The position numbers and the translations under genes were made by a program. A stretch of 64,000 bases of DNA from Serratia sarumanii (GTDB taxonomy: Bacteria; Pseudomonadota; Gammaproteobacteria; Enterobacterales; Enterobacteriaceae): the NCBI RefSeq assembly GCF_029962605.1, contig NZ_CP124750.1:4216001-4280000 (forward strand). The letters are read 5' to 3'. Positions 47,965-56,918 of the stretch are shown piece by piece. The first letter of the stretch is position 1; each line of letters starts with the position of its first letter. The notes under the pieces were generated by a model. The model was not told the origin of the DNA and made no database searches. It saw nothing but the letters and a program-made list of their open reading frames with translations.

Positions 47965-48504
47965 TTAGTCATCTTGCGATATTAACCAATACATAAATTC
48001 TCGATGGCGATTCAGCATCAGTTTTTTCATCACCGACCGTTTATGGCTATGTACCGTTTTTACGTTTATCCCTAGGAGTTTGGCTGTTTGTGATTGATCA
48101 AAACCTCTTTTTAGAAAACCGATTACCTGTTTTTCCCTACTCGTCAGAACATAACCGAGAAGCTGTTTTTCAGCAGAGTTTTTAACCAAGCTTTTCGCCA
48201 ACAACTCAAATAGTCTGCTCCGGTTATCGGTTCGATAAAGGACACTCTCACTCTCATTAACGCGCCCTACTCTTTTTTCTTTAATGGTCATGATAGCCGA
48301 TACAGCTTCGCAAGGATTCATTTTACGCCATCGTTGTGCGCGCCACATCGATGCTGCAATCACCATATCAGCCTGTACGCCATCATCAGGCGACAAAAAA
48401 CTTACCGTCTTATGATTTTTTTCCGCATATTCCGTAATGCTGAAACGTAATCCCGCCACGAAATAAGCATTGTCATCATCAATAACGATATTGATTCGTT
48501 CCAT
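47965..48504 (-). CDS. LuxR-type regulator at the end of the fimbrial operon
   Basis: A 179-residue protein. The C-terminal LuxR/FixJ helix-turn-helix covers about residues 118-175 (LTSREKQVIGFLKRGFDQSQTAKLLGINVKTVHSHKRSVMKKL). The N-terminal half starts like a receiver domain (INIVIDDDNAYFVAGLRFSI), but no clear phospho-acceptor site is evident. It lies 143 bp downstream of the last fimbrial gene on the same strand, the slot where fimbrial operons often carry a regulator (for example mrpJ, a different protein family). Probably controls fimbriae or motility; inferred. The gene is AT-rich. Confidence 0.82.
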   Translation of the reverse strand: MERINIVIDDDNAYFVAGLRFSITEYAEKNHKTVSFLSPDDGVQADMVIAASMWRAQRWRKMNPCEAVSAIMTIKEKRVGRVNESESVLYRTDNRSRLFELLAKSLVKNSAEKQLLGYVLTSREKQVIGFLKRGFDQSQTAKLLGINVKTVHSHKRSVMKKLMLNRHREFMYWLISQDD

Positions 48505-48647
48505 TATTCACCTCTTAAACAATGCGGATAGACTGGCGGCAACCGAATTTATTGGCCCAGGCAGAGGAAAAGCATAAGGAATGGATTACACCGTAAAATA
48601 ACCGCGATGGCAGAATACAACTCCTTAACCTAACCTCCCATACCTAT

Positions 48648-49178
48648 CTATTCATATTCCAGGTTAAAGGTGACAGCAGCACTAAAATCCCCACGAACAA
48701 TGGTTCTGCTTTGTAGAGCAAGCGGCTCACCTCGAATATAGGCCTGAAGACGGATCTGATTATTACCGCTTACCAGTGAGATCTTTTCGCCCCGTTTATT
48801 CAGCGGCAGCGATTTACCTTCCATACTCTCTAAGCCGATTGCAACGCCTCTGGCCTGGCTGCCGGTATCCAACGCTAAATAGCCTGGTAAGCTACCGTTT
48901 TCGCTACCGACAAAAGTTACCGTCAGGGATTGCCCCAGACTCAGATCGCACTCCGCCAGCTGAATGGCCAATGGAACGGCTAACGTACGTTGATAGCTAT
49001 AAAGGTATTTATCTATCACGGTACCAAAATCGAGCGGGATAATTTCACTGCCAGGCGGGATCACGCAGGGTTCCGCCACCAGCTCGCCATGAAAATACAG
49101 GTTATACTCTGCCCGGGCGTGTGGAGTGAAAACAATCAATAACGCCATTGCTGCAGAAAAAAACGGAAAAACTTTCAT
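48648..49178 (-). CDS. Fimbrial minor subunit
   Basis: A 176-residue exported pilin-like protein. Signal peptide MKVFPFFSAAMALLIVFTPHARA (cleavage near residue 23), then a mature part with Cys in LVAEPCVIPPGSEIIPLDFG and in LAECDLSLGQ (the pilin disulfide), ending AAVTFNLEYE with the usual penultimate Tyr. It is the last structural gene of the operon, 9 bp after the previous subunit gene. It may form part of the tip fibrillum; exact role unknown. Confidence 0.85.
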   Translation of the reverse strand: MKVFPFFSAAMALLIVFTPHARAEYNLYFHGELVAEPCVIPPGSEIIPLDFGTVIDKYLYSYQRTLAVPLAIQLAECDLSLGQSLTVTFVGSENGSLPGYLALDTGSQARGVAIGLESMEGKSLPLNKRGEKISLVSGNNQIRLQAYIRGEPLALQSRTIVRGDFSAAVTFNLEYE

Positions 49179-49187
49179 ATCAAGCTC

Positions 49188-49679
49188 CTAGAAAAATTCA
49201 GCCAGCAAAGTCGCGGTCGCGAAAAAAGCGCCTTCCGTCAACGTGGCCCCCGGTCTGCTCACCGGCACCGCCTCCAGCCGCGGCGGGCTACTGGGATCGA
49301 TAGAAATGGAGCTGTAGATCACAAAAGGCTCGTCATTTTGATAAACGCGAATCCCCAGATCTGCTTTATTGCTCTGTAGCGCGGCCCCATCAAACGCGGT
49401 GCCATTCCCCTTCAGGGTTAACCTTAGCTCCCAAGGGCGCGCCCCCGGTTCACAATCAAGGTGGTAATCGATCGCCTGGCGGTAGTTAACGCCATCCACT
49501 TTTTTGATCCCAACGCGCGAGCCAAAATCGACATCTATTTTCGCCCCGGCGTTAATCGTGCAAGGAGGCGGGGCAATCAAGCCGCCACGAAATTGCATCG
49601 CAACCTCCTCTGCAGCCAGCGCAGCCCCCTGGAAACATAGAGCCAAACACACTACAGGAAAGACAAAACACGGCTTCAT
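49188..49679 (-). CDS. Fimbrial minor subunit
   Basis: A 163-residue exported pilin-like protein. Signal peptide ending ALAAEE near residue 23, then APPPCTINAGAKIDVDFGSRVGIKKVDG with the first pilin Cys and the second in YHLDCEPGARPWE. The C-terminus FFATATLLAEFF is a beta-strand fit for donor-strand complementation. It is similar to the neighbouring 166-residue subunit in the phrase PPPCTIN...VDFG, so the two are probably paralogues. Confidence 0.85.
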   Translation of the reverse strand: MKPCFVFPVVCLALCFQGAALAAEEVAMQFRGGLIAPPPCTINAGAKIDVDFGSRVGIKKVDGVNYRQAIDYHLDCEPGARPWELRLTLKGNGTAFDGAALQSNKADLGIRVYQNDEPFVIYSSISIDPSSPPRLEAVPVSRPGATLTEGAFFATATLLAEFF

Positions 49680-49695
49680 GCATTCACTCCAGGGG

Positions 49696-50196
49696 TTATT
49701 GATAGTCGACTCGCAACGTTGCGGATGCGGTGAATTCTCCCGTCGCCAGATTGACGCCGCTCCGCTTTACCGGCACGGCATCCAATTTAACCGGATTGGG
49801 ATAGGAAAAATTGTGCCAGGAATTCAGCGGCAGTTGATCCCCACCTTGCCTTTGCAAGATGAGGATAGCCAAACCATCCCGACTGGTGCCGAGCAGCCCC
49901 TGGCCGAAATTGGCGGTGCCGCCCTGCACCTGCAACCGCATGGCGTTTTTATAGGGATTATTACAGGTGAACGAAAAATCTATCGGCATACGGTAAAAGT
50001 TACCGTTAATGCGTGTTGTCATCACCTCATCGCCAAAATCCACCTCAATCGGCCGTCCGCCGTTGATGGTGCAGGGCAAAGGCTGCATCACCGTCACACT
50101 GACTTTCACTGTCGCCGCCTGTGCGAAGGCCATTACGCTACTGCCGCACAGAAGCAACGCCGCAGCGGTTTGTCGTACTCTGGTTATCATTTTCAC
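49696..50196 (-). CDS. Fimbrial minor subunit
   Basis: A 166-residue exported pilin-like protein. Signal peptide MKMITRVRQTAAALLLCGSSVMAFAQA, then VMQPLPCTINGGRPIEVDFGDEVMTTRING and a second Cys in FSFTCNNPYKN; C-terminus ASATLRVDYQ. It is of the MrpF/PapF-like minor pilin type by general layout. It lies 10 bp from the upstream subunit gene and 16 bp from the downstream one, within one operon. Confidence 0.85.
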   Translation of the reverse strand: MKMITRVRQTAAALLLCGSSVMAFAQAATVKVSVTVMQPLPCTINGGRPIEVDFGDEVMTTRINGNFYRMPIDFSFTCNNPYKNAMRLQVQGGTANFGQGLLGTSRDGLAILILQRQGGDQLPLNSWHNFSYPNPVKLDAVPVKRSGVNLATGEFTASATLRVDYQ

Positions 50197-50206
50197 CCGT
50201 TACCCC

Positions 50207-50863
50207 TCAGTCATAGCTCAGATGAAAATCCACCACGGCACGATAGCTGCCCGCCACCAGAGGCTGCGCGGTACGCTCAGCCATAATCCAGTAAGCCAGC
50301 GCATTGCTCCCCGGCGTCAGCCACAGCGGCTCACCTCGGCTGCCCAAGCGCACGTTGCGGCCGTGCTCATCCAGCATTCGCAATCCCATGCCGCTCACCC
50401 CCTGCGCTTTTATCAGCTGCGGGTTATCCCGATCGGCCCGCGCGCTGAAGCTCACTCTGACCGCCGGTTGATCCGGTGCCCAGCTTAAAGCACCCGTACG
50501 CTCATCCCGGCTGGCCGACCGAATACGCAAGCAATCGCGCAGGCGCAACTCAACCGCCACCGGCGTACCGCGAGCCCCCACCTGTTCAAGCCTTCCGGTC
50601 GCCATTTCTCCCAGCCAAATATCCTGGCGAGCAGAAGCCATCTCCAACCGGCAAGCACTCTCGGCCAGCGCCCCCTTGATATGCAGCACGCCATTGGAAC
50701 CCTCCACCTGCCAGTTATCCGCCGCCCGTGTTGCAGGCAGCAGCCACAGCATCATCGCCACGCTGAGCGGCGCCATCAGCGCCAGCCCCGCCAACGTCAA
50801 TCCGTAACGCCATCCGTTCACCCCATAGCGCCAGATTTCCGGTATTGCATGCCTACGTGCCAT
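50207..50863 (-). CDS. Fimbrial minor subunit with long N-terminus
   Basis: A 218-residue pilin-like protein. An unusually long basic N-terminal region (MARRHAIPEIWRYGVNGWRY) precedes the hydrophobic signal segment, with cleavage probably after TRAAD near residue 48. The mature part has pilin features: Cys in AESACRLEMASARQDIWLGEM and in LRDCLRIRS, C-terminus VVDFHLSYD. A shorter start cannot be excluded. It follows the chaperone gene by 34 bp. Confidence 0.82.
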   Translation of the reverse strand: MARRHAIPEIWRYGVNGWRYGLTLAGLALMAPLSVAMMLWLLPATRAADNWQVEGSNGVLHIKGALAESACRLEMASARQDIWLGEMATGRLEQVGARGTPVAVELRLRDCLRIRSASRDERTGALSWAPDQPAVRVSFSARADRDNPQLIKAQGVSGMGLRMLDEHGRNVRLGSRGEPLWLTPGSNALAYWIMAERTAQPLVAGSYRAVVDFHLSYD

Positions 50864-50897
50864 TCGTTTTCTCCTTTAACTGCGGCCGCCGGTTATC

Positions 50898-51662
50898 TCA
50901 CGAGCTTTTCTTCTCCGGTACTACGCTGCATTTACCCGCCTGACAATTGAACGCCAGCTGCGGCCGGCCGCCATAGTCATTGATATAGGTCAGCACTGGA
51001 TTACCGCCCAAGGTCGCGGCGCTCACCGACAATGGCGCGCTGCCCTTCGGCGGCACCATAAACGGTTCGAAGTTTTGCGCGCCCGCAGCGCCTTTACGGC
51101 TGGCCGCATCGATAAGGGTGACGTAATACGGCGTCGGGTTATTGACTATGTATTTATCGCCTTGCCTGGTCAGCGTTAATTGCTCCTGCCACGGCGCAGC
51201 GTTGCGTTCCGGCGCTATCGCCGCCGGGCGATAAAACAGCTTGATACGCGTCTGCAGCGCGATCTGCAGCGAGTTCGGCTTGTTGCTCTTCGGCGGGATC
51301 TCACGCAGGTTAAAGTAGTACAGCGTTTCCCTGTCCTGCGGCAGCTGTTTGGCCGCCGGCAACGCCTGGATCTTCACCTGGCTTGGCTTGCCCGGCTCAA
51401 TACGCTGCACCGGCGGCAGCACCGTCAACGGGCTTTGAATCTTGTTGCCCTGCTCGTCTTCCAGCCAGCCCTGCGCTAAATAAGGCAGCTGCTTATTCTG
51501 GTTGCTAACGCTCAGGCTCACCGACTGCAGGCCGCCATCGAAAATAACGCGGGTGCGATCCAAGGCAATGGCCGCCTGTGACGACATCGACAAAAAGACA
51601 CTGCCAATTAATGCTATTGCCGGTACGGCTCGCGAGACATTATATTGCATAGATATATTCAT
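50898..51662 (-). CDS. Periplasmic fimbrial chaperone (PapD-like)
   Basis: A 254-residue chaperone. Signal peptide to about residue 30 (SQAA-IALDRT). The subunit-binding Arg is in LDRTRVIFDGG and the Lys in TRIKLFYRPAAI; NLREIPP is the conserved chaperone motif. The C-terminus carries a Cys pair (FNCQAGKCSVV). It caps pilins for delivery to the usher. The ATG at 51662 starts MNISMQYNVSRAV; a 20-codon extension upstream was rejected. Placed after the adhesin gene rather than right after the usher. Confidence 0.92.
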   Translation of the reverse strand: MNISMQYNVSRAVPAIALIGSVFLSMSSQAAIALDRTRVIFDGGLQSVSLSVSNQNKQLPYLAQGWLEDEQGNKIQSPLTVLPPVQRIEPGKPSQVKIQALPAAKQLPQDRETLYYFNLREIPPKSNKPNSLQIALQTRIKLFYRPAAIAPERNAAPWQEQLTLTRQGDKYIVNNPTPYYVTLIDAASRKGAAGAQNFEPFMVPPKGSAPLSVSAATLGGNPVLTYINDYGGRPQLAFNCQAGKCSVVPEKKSS

Positions 51663-51736
51663 AAATAACCTTCCTCCCGGCAGCTCAATAAATACCTCAG
51701 CCACCGAATTAAATAACGGCATAAAATTTAAAACTG

Positions 51737-52648
51737 CTAAATGACTTCAAACACAATCAGCGCATTGCCTGAAAAAGTGCCGCCGTCAATACCGCTCAGC
51801 TGCGCGCCGTCCAATTTGGCTACGAAGGCATAGGTCGCATTAAAACCTGGCGAGACGTCAATCACCTGCTCATTAGACGAATTTGGATCGCCAATCGACA
51901 GCTTCGCTTTTATTTGATCACTCGTGCCGCTCTTACGCAGCGTTACCGTATTTGCCCCCACCTGATTGACATCGGTAAATCTGAGGCGGGCTTTTCCCGA
52001 AGTCCCGCCCTGGCAGGCCAGTTTGGCGGCAATGCCCTTCACTTTGTTTTCACCCGGCGTCATCACGCCAAAATCAATCTCGCCGCTGCTTTGCCATGTC
52101 ACCGCGCAAGAAAGCGGCTCCGGTGGGCGCGGCGTAATTGGCGGCAGAGGCGGCAATAAACCAGTGCAGTCGGAACCTAATAGGTAAGAGGTCCACCCCG
52201 TTGATAGTCGTAATTCTAAACAGTACGGATGACGCTCTTCCCTGCGTCTAAATTGAACTGTTTCCGCTAAGGGCAAAATATTTCTCATCACTGCATTTGC
52301 CTCGTCAACACTAAATTTGACGCTTCCATATGCAAAGGTAAGACCTTTAGACTGTACACTATTCCCAAATGCATCGATGGTGCGAAACTGCAGTTTACAA
52401 AAACCGAAACAGTCTAACTTACCTTCCTTATTAATATCACCAAATGCCTCGTCGCCAGCCTGAAAAACAACCGTAGTAAAATTAAAATCTAATTCACCTA
52501 ACCTCGGATAGCTATTATTGCTAGGCGGATCAATCCAGCGCCAATCGGAGTACCACCCCTCTACGTACGTTGCCTGTACCATTGCACTATAAAAACAGAT
52601 GGGCAAAGCAAATATAAGGGAAATTAGCTTTTTCAATTTACGCTCCAC
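51737..52648 (-). CDS. Two-domain fimbrial tip adhesin
   Basis: A 303-residue exported protein. Signal peptide MERKLKKLISLIFALPICFYSAMVQA, then a unique N-terminal domain (about 27-165) with Trp/Tyr-rich start YVEGWYSDWRWIDPP and several Cys. A proline-rich linker (LLPPLPPITPRPPEPLS, about 168-184) leads to a C-terminal pilin domain (CAVTWQSSGEIDFGVMTPGE ... NALIVFEVI). That is the plan of FimH/MrpH-type adhesins. The N-terminal part is visibly more AT-rich than the pilin part. It overlaps the usher gene by 11 bp. The receptor is unknown. Confidence 0.82.
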   Translation of the reverse strand: MERKLKKLISLIFALPICFYSAMVQATYVEGWYSDWRWIDPPSNNSYPRLGELDFNFTTVVFQAGDEAFGDINKEGKLDCFGFCKLQFRTIDAFGNSVQSKGLTFAYGSVKFSVDEANAVMRNILPLAETVQFRRREERHPYCLELRLSTGWTSYLLGSDCTGLLPPLPPITPRPPEPLSCAVTWQSSGEIDFGVMTPGENKVKGIAAKLACQGGTSGKARLRFTDVNQVGANTVTLRKSGTSDQIKAKLSIGDPNSSNEQVIDVSPGFNATYAFVAKLDGAQLSGIDGGTFSGNALIVFEVI

Positions 52649-55181
52649 TTTTCAATTCATCCGCTCCCGCTAATACCCGGCAAGGAAGCAGTAAATTATT
52701 CACCAGCATTTCTGGCGGCAATAACATCGGCATTTGCACTTCGCACTGTGCTGTGCCCCCCCAGTGCACGGTCATATTTTCTCCGGCTTTGATACCGCTC
52801 AGATACACGCTGCCGCCGTCGTTGACGATGCCGGTTTCCTGTTTCCGCGCGTTCCGCACCGTGGCGCCGAACGGCGGCTCGCTGCCATCCGCCAACTTGA
52901 TCACCGCCATCGCTTTCTCCCCGGCAATCACTTCAAACTTGCGGTAGCCGATGGCGCCTTCGGTCAGCGTCGCCTGCACCACCGATTTGATCGCCTCGGC
53001 GCCATCGCCCAGCTCGTCCAGATCGATGCTGGCCTTGTTGCGGTAGTAGCTGTTGACATCCGCCACCACCGCTTTCCCCCAGCGGTTGGTCTCTGCAACG
53101 CTGCCATAGCCGCGCACCGGCACCCCGCCCACTCCTTCGGTATCCAGCAGCAAGCGGGTGCCGCCCGGCAGGTTGCTGCGGTGCAACGCTCCGCCTTCTG
53201 CGGTCAGCGTTATGCCCCCCTGTGCCGACAGGCCGAAAGCGCTGTATCTGTCCTGCTGATAGCCGGCGTTAGCGGTTACCCGCGCCATATCGCCGTCGCG
53301 GTTGAAATAACCGCTTAGGTTGGCGCCGCTGCGCGAAGCGCCGGCGCTGAGCTGATAGTTGCTGCGGCCGTCGAGGCGATCGTAATAGCTTGCCCGATGA
53401 GTGTTGTCATTGCGGCTGAGCGTCGCGTTGTAGCTTAACGTGGCGCCGTTGCCCCACGGCAGCGACAGCGACAGATACATGCCGTCGTCGTTGCGCTCGT
53501 TGTAACGGTTACGATACGCCGACAGCGACAGCGCCAGATTTTTGAAGCGGCCGACGTCGAAATAGCGCGACAGCGTCAAGTTATAACGATCGTTGGCCGG
53601 TTTATCCCAATAAGTCTGATGGCTGTAGTTGAGATAAGCGCTCACCCCCAGGTCCCGCAGTTGTTGGTTATAGGTAATGGTGTACATCTCCTTGCTGTTG
53701 CCGAAACGCCGGCCGTACTCGCGCGCATCCAGATATTCACTCATGCTCATAAAATTCTGTTCCGAGAAACGGTAGCCGGCAAAAGTCACCTGGCTGTCCA
53801 GCTCATCGAAACTCTTCGAATAGCTGAGGCGGTATGAACCGCCGCCCAGCGTTTCGTCGTTATACGGCAACTTGGCGCGCGACTGAGTGACGTCAAACGA
53901 CAGCGCCCCCAGCATCATCAGATCGCGGCCGATGCCCAGCGCCGCAGCGTTATAATCTCCCCCCAACAGCCCGCCGCCGTACAACGACCAGCCGTTGCTC
54001 ACCCCCCAGGAAAACTCACCGGTGCCGAACAGCGGCCCGCGATAGCGGTGATCGAGATCGGAGGGTTTACCCAAAGCCAGCTTGTAGCGCAGCGATCCCG
54101 GCCGCGTCAGATACGGAATGCTGGCGGTGCTCATCGTGAACGCCTGCACGCTGCCGTCTTGCTCTTCCACCCGTACGTCCAAATCGCCGGACACCGCATC
54201 ATTCAGATCCTGGATGCGGAACGGCCCCGCCGCGACCATGGTCTCGTATAACACCCGCCCCTGTTGGCTGATAATCACTTTGGCATTGCTCTTCGCGACT
54301 CCCGTCACCTCCGGCGCATAACCACGCAGGTTAGGCGGCAACATGTTGTCGTCAGAGCGCAGGCTCAGGCCGCCGAAGCGGAAGCTGTCGAACAGCCCGG
54401 AATCAAGATACCCTTCACCAAGCGTCAGTTTTGATCGCAACGCCGGCACGGCCCGATAAGCATAGTAACGGCTCCAATCCAAACGCTTGTCAGTCGGTTG
54501 CCCCGACCCGGTCTGGTGATTTAGCTGCGCCTGCCAATCTGCCCGCAACCGCCAGGCCCCCAGGTTAGCCCCCGCCGTGCCGTTACCGCTCATGCTATAA
54601 CCACGCGTACCCGCCTGTATCTGATGCTGAGTTTGCGCACTGAGGTTGTAATCAAGCAACAGCCCCGGAATGCCTTCATCCCAGCGCGACGGCGGATCCC
54701 AATCCTCCGAAACATAGTCCAGATAGGCCTGCGGAATGCTGAGATAAAGTGACGAAGTGGCCAGGTCACCGCGCACTTCCATGCCTTTCAAGCTGGCCTC
54801 ATCCAGGCACTCCCCCTGATGCCACCAACTCAAGTCTCGGTACAGCGCCGTTTTCAGCCCCAACTGCTCCACTAAAGAACGCGAAACGCAGGCGCGGCTG
54901 CCGTTAGGATCATCATCCGGCGCATAGAAAGCGATTTGCTGTTCCGGCAAATCACTTTTATTGACGTGCACCGCCATACCGTAAGTGCCCGGCATAATGT
55001 AGCCGCTGCGAGCGAACTGGCTCAGATCGATGTTTTTGCGATCGTTCACGTCCAGTACATCAATATTGAACTGGATTTCTTCCTGAGCGCCGGCAGCAGA
55101 GGTGAAACCAAAGCAGCACAACGCCACCCAGGCACTCAGAATAGATAAACGAAATGACTTTCCGGCAGGCAAAAACATCAT
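52638..55181 (-). CDS. Outer-membrane fimbrial usher
   Basis: An 847-residue usher that assembles and secretes pilins through the outer membrane. Signal peptide to about residue 32 (AGAQEE). The N-terminal domain binds chaperone-subunit complexes (IQFNIDVLDVNDRKNIDLSQF), followed by the 24-strand barrel with plug (GLSLRSDDNMLPPNLRGYAPEVTGVAKSNAKV) and C-terminal domains ending with a Cys pair (TAQCEVQMPMLLPPEMLVNNLLLPCRVLA). Length is typical of the family. It lies 46 bp after the minor pilin gene. Confidence 0.96.
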   Translation of the reverse strand: MMFLPAGKSFRLSILSAWVALCCFGFTSAAGAQEEIQFNIDVLDVNDRKNIDLSQFARSGYIMPGTYGMAVHVNKSDLPEQQIAFYAPDDDPNGSRACVSRSLVEQLGLKTALYRDLSWWHQGECLDEASLKGMEVRGDLATSSLYLSIPQAYLDYVSEDWDPPSRWDEGIPGLLLDYNLSAQTQHQIQAGTRGYSMSGNGTAGANLGAWRLRADWQAQLNHQTGSGQPTDKRLDWSRYYAYRAVPALRSKLTLGEGYLDSGLFDSFRFGGLSLRSDDNMLPPNLRGYAPEVTGVAKSNAKVIISQQGRVLYETMVAAGPFRIQDLNDAVSGDLDVRVEEQDGSVQAFTMSTASIPYLTRPGSLRYKLALGKPSDLDHRYRGPLFGTGEFSWGVSNGWSLYGGGLLGGDYNAAALGIGRDLMMLGALSFDVTQSRAKLPYNDETLGGGSYRLSYSKSFDELDSQVTFAGYRFSEQNFMSMSEYLDAREYGRRFGNSKEMYTITYNQQLRDLGVSAYLNYSHQTYWDKPANDRYNLTLSRYFDVGRFKNLALSLSAYRNRYNERNDDGMYLSLSLPWGNGATLSYNATLSRNDNTHRASYYDRLDGRSNYQLSAGASRSGANLSGYFNRDGDMARVTANAGYQQDRYSAFGLSAQGGITLTAEGGALHRSNLPGGTRLLLDTEGVGGVPVRGYGSVAETNRWGKAVVADVNSYYRNKASIDLDELGDGAEAIKSVVQATLTEGAIGYRKFEVIAGEKAMAVIKLADGSEPPFGATVRNARKQETGIVNDGGSVYLSGIKAGENMTVHWGGTAQCEVQMPMLLPPEMLVNNLLLPCRVLAGADELKSGA

Positions 55182-55227
55182 GTTCCAAACCTTCTATCTG
55201 TTAACTTCCCTGAAATAGTCGATCGAC

Positions 55228-55770
55228 TCAGTAATAATCCATTTTGAATCTAACCGATGAAAAATAACTTCCCGCCGTTAATGGTTGACGATTCGCCATG
55301 AGGTTTATGACGTAATTCAACCGATAACTCCCCAGAGGAATATTCATTAACGGCAACGGCATGCCCGGCCTGGCGATATTGCCGTCATCATCGCTTATTT
55401 TTAACGCCACTCCGGAGGCTTCTCCGCGAATGCCAAACATTTCGCCATCGGCATGGCCATCAAAAGCCACCTGAAATTGCTTCCAACCCGGTAACTTTTT
55501 ATCTGCTCTCTCCAAGATGCAATTCACTAACTTGATACTGAAAGAGACGTTTTTCCCCTGCCCATCGCGAGCAATATCGGAGACAGGAATAACCTCCATA
55601 TCGATAATCTGTTCACGGCTTTCCATAGCGATCGCACAAGCTGCATCATTAATGGCTCCTTGCATATTGACGCGCCCCTCGCCCTGTGAAGCAGCAATAG
55701 CCTGCGACACAAAGAACAACGGCACCGACAATAGGCAAAACGCCCCTAACTTTGTTATCTGATGCTTCAT
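55228..55770 (-). CDS. Fimbrial minor subunit (second gene of operon)
   Basis: A 180-residue exported pilin-like protein, with signal peptide ending SQAIAAS near residue 27. The mature part has MQGAINDAACAIAMESREQIIDMEV and LVNCILERADKK as the disulfide pair, and GEASGVALKISDDDG before a C-terminal RFKMDYY. Its place between the major pilin and the usher corresponds to FimI or MrpB. It may act in termination or anchoring of the fimbria; inferred from position. Confidence 0.87.
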   Translation of the reverse strand: MKHQITKLGAFCLLSVPLFFVSQAIAASQGEGRVNMQGAINDAACAIAMESREQIIDMEVIPVSDIARDGQGKNVSFSIKLVNCILERADKKLPGWKQFQVAFDGHADGEMFGIRGEASGVALKISDDDGNIARPGMPLPLMNIPLGSYRLNYVINLMANRQPLTAGSYFSSVRFKMDYY

Positions 55771-55861
55771 TATCTCTTCCCGTGAAATAACGATTCCCTA
55801 TAAATGGCATGCGGGTTGCCCCACATGCCAATAATCATGCGTATTTCGTTAGGCTAACGAA

Positions 55862-56410
55862 TTACTGGTAAGCCAGGGTAAAGTCGGCAACAGACTGGAA
55901 TTCACCCGGAACGATCGTCGCATTGGACGCGCTGCTGCCCTGCAGGTAAGCGGAGAAACTCAGGGTGTTGGCGCCGTTCTGCAGATCACGTGCTTTAGAA
56001 GCCTTGCCCAGTTCGATGTTAGTGCCGGCGCCGTCGGTGATGGCGATGCCAGCCCCTTTAGCGGTACCGGTGATGCCCAGCAGCTTGCTGTCCGCTTCCG
56101 ACGCTGAACCTGAGAAAGTCAGCGAAACAGTGTTGTTTTTGCCTGGCTCGACGGTGGTCAGCTCGCAGTTTTCCAGCTTGATCTGGAAGTTACGCGGCGT
56201 GGATTTACCGCCGTTTTTCAGCGCCACGTTGGAGATGGCGCCCAGCTCAACGGTCTGATCGATTGACTCAGGCGCGATAGAGCAAGGCGCATCGATAATA
56301 GAGCCGCTGAAGGTCACTTTACCGTGCCCTTGATCTTTAACCGCAGCATGAGCCACAGAAGAAACACCAAACGCCATGACGGCAGCCAGCATGATTTTAT
56401 TCAGTTTCAT
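55862..56410 (-). CDS. Major fimbrial subunit (type 1 family pilin)
   Basis: A 182-residue pilin. Signal peptide MKLNKIMLAAVMAFGVSSVAHAA, cleavage near residue 23. The mature chain shows GKVTFSGSIIDAPCSIAPESIDQTVELGAI and KLENCELTTV (disulfide), GTAKGAGIAITDG and the C-terminal FQSVADFTLAYQ with penultimate Tyr. It is the first gene of the operon, with a 92-bp gap to the next gene that could hold a stability hairpin. It should form the fimbrial shaft. Confidence 0.93.
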   Translation of the reverse strand: MKLNKIMLAAVMAFGVSSVAHAAVKDQGHGKVTFSGSIIDAPCSIAPESIDQTVELGAISNVALKNGGKSTPRNFQIKLENCELTTVEPGKNNTVSLTFSGSASEADSKLLGITGTAKGAGIAITDGAGTNIELGKASKARDLQNGANTLSFSAYLQGSSASNATIVPGEFQSVADFTLAYQ

Positions 56411-56918
56411 ATAACCAATTATCCTTAATCGTATTAATACATAAGGTATTTTCTTAACAATGAGTAATGTGTATCAACGGCCTGGCCTGATGCTTTAAAA
56501 AACCAAGCCGCCTTTTCACGCGGCTATTACTGATGTAGTGGATAACCATGGTTAATAGGTCAGCCACATACTATTCAAGAAATAAACCAATTACCCATTC
56601 TGTTTTCCCAACCGATGAAATCCTCCATCGCCGGGGTGAAGCCACTTTAGCGCCCCTGCCGCAATCTTGAAATATTATTTCATCAAACACGATAAATACG
56701 AGATTAAAACCCAATAAATACCATTAAATTACACATATAGTCTAAAAATGACATCTTTTAGTTCAATAGTTAGATCTCCATAAAAAATTCATTATGGATA
56801 AATTATCACTTAGTGACAGATATCAATATTATTGGAAAACACAGAGAATCAGGGTTATTGAAAAATATAACCTCTCAGCGCAAAATCCCTTCCCGAAACA
56901 AAAAATGAGAGGATTCCT
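56411..56918. promoter_or_regulatory. AT-rich divergent control region of the fimbrial operon
   Basis: About 508 bp separate the major pilin gene (minus) from a membrane regulator gene (plus). It contains a terminator-like hairpin on the minus strand (56525-56497), a 12-bp palindrome TAACCATGGTTA (56543-56554) and long AT-rich stretches typical of H-NS-bound fimbrial promoters. I looked for paired inverted repeats flanking an invertible promoter and saw none; no recombinase gene is in the window. Confidence 0.6.
56497..56525 (-). terminator. Attenuator-like hairpin in fimbrial leader
   Basis: On the minus strand stem AGCCGC / GCGGCT with loop GTGAAAAG is followed by TGG and six T residues. 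It lies about 90-115 bp before the major pilin ATG, so if the promoter is upstream, it would sit inside the leader and could stop transcription before the operon. Confidence 0.6.

Noticed and set aside
56411..56918. Possible invertible phase switch upstream of the major pilin
   Set aside because: No paired inverted repeats flanking a promoter were found by eye, and no site-specific recombinase gene is in the window.
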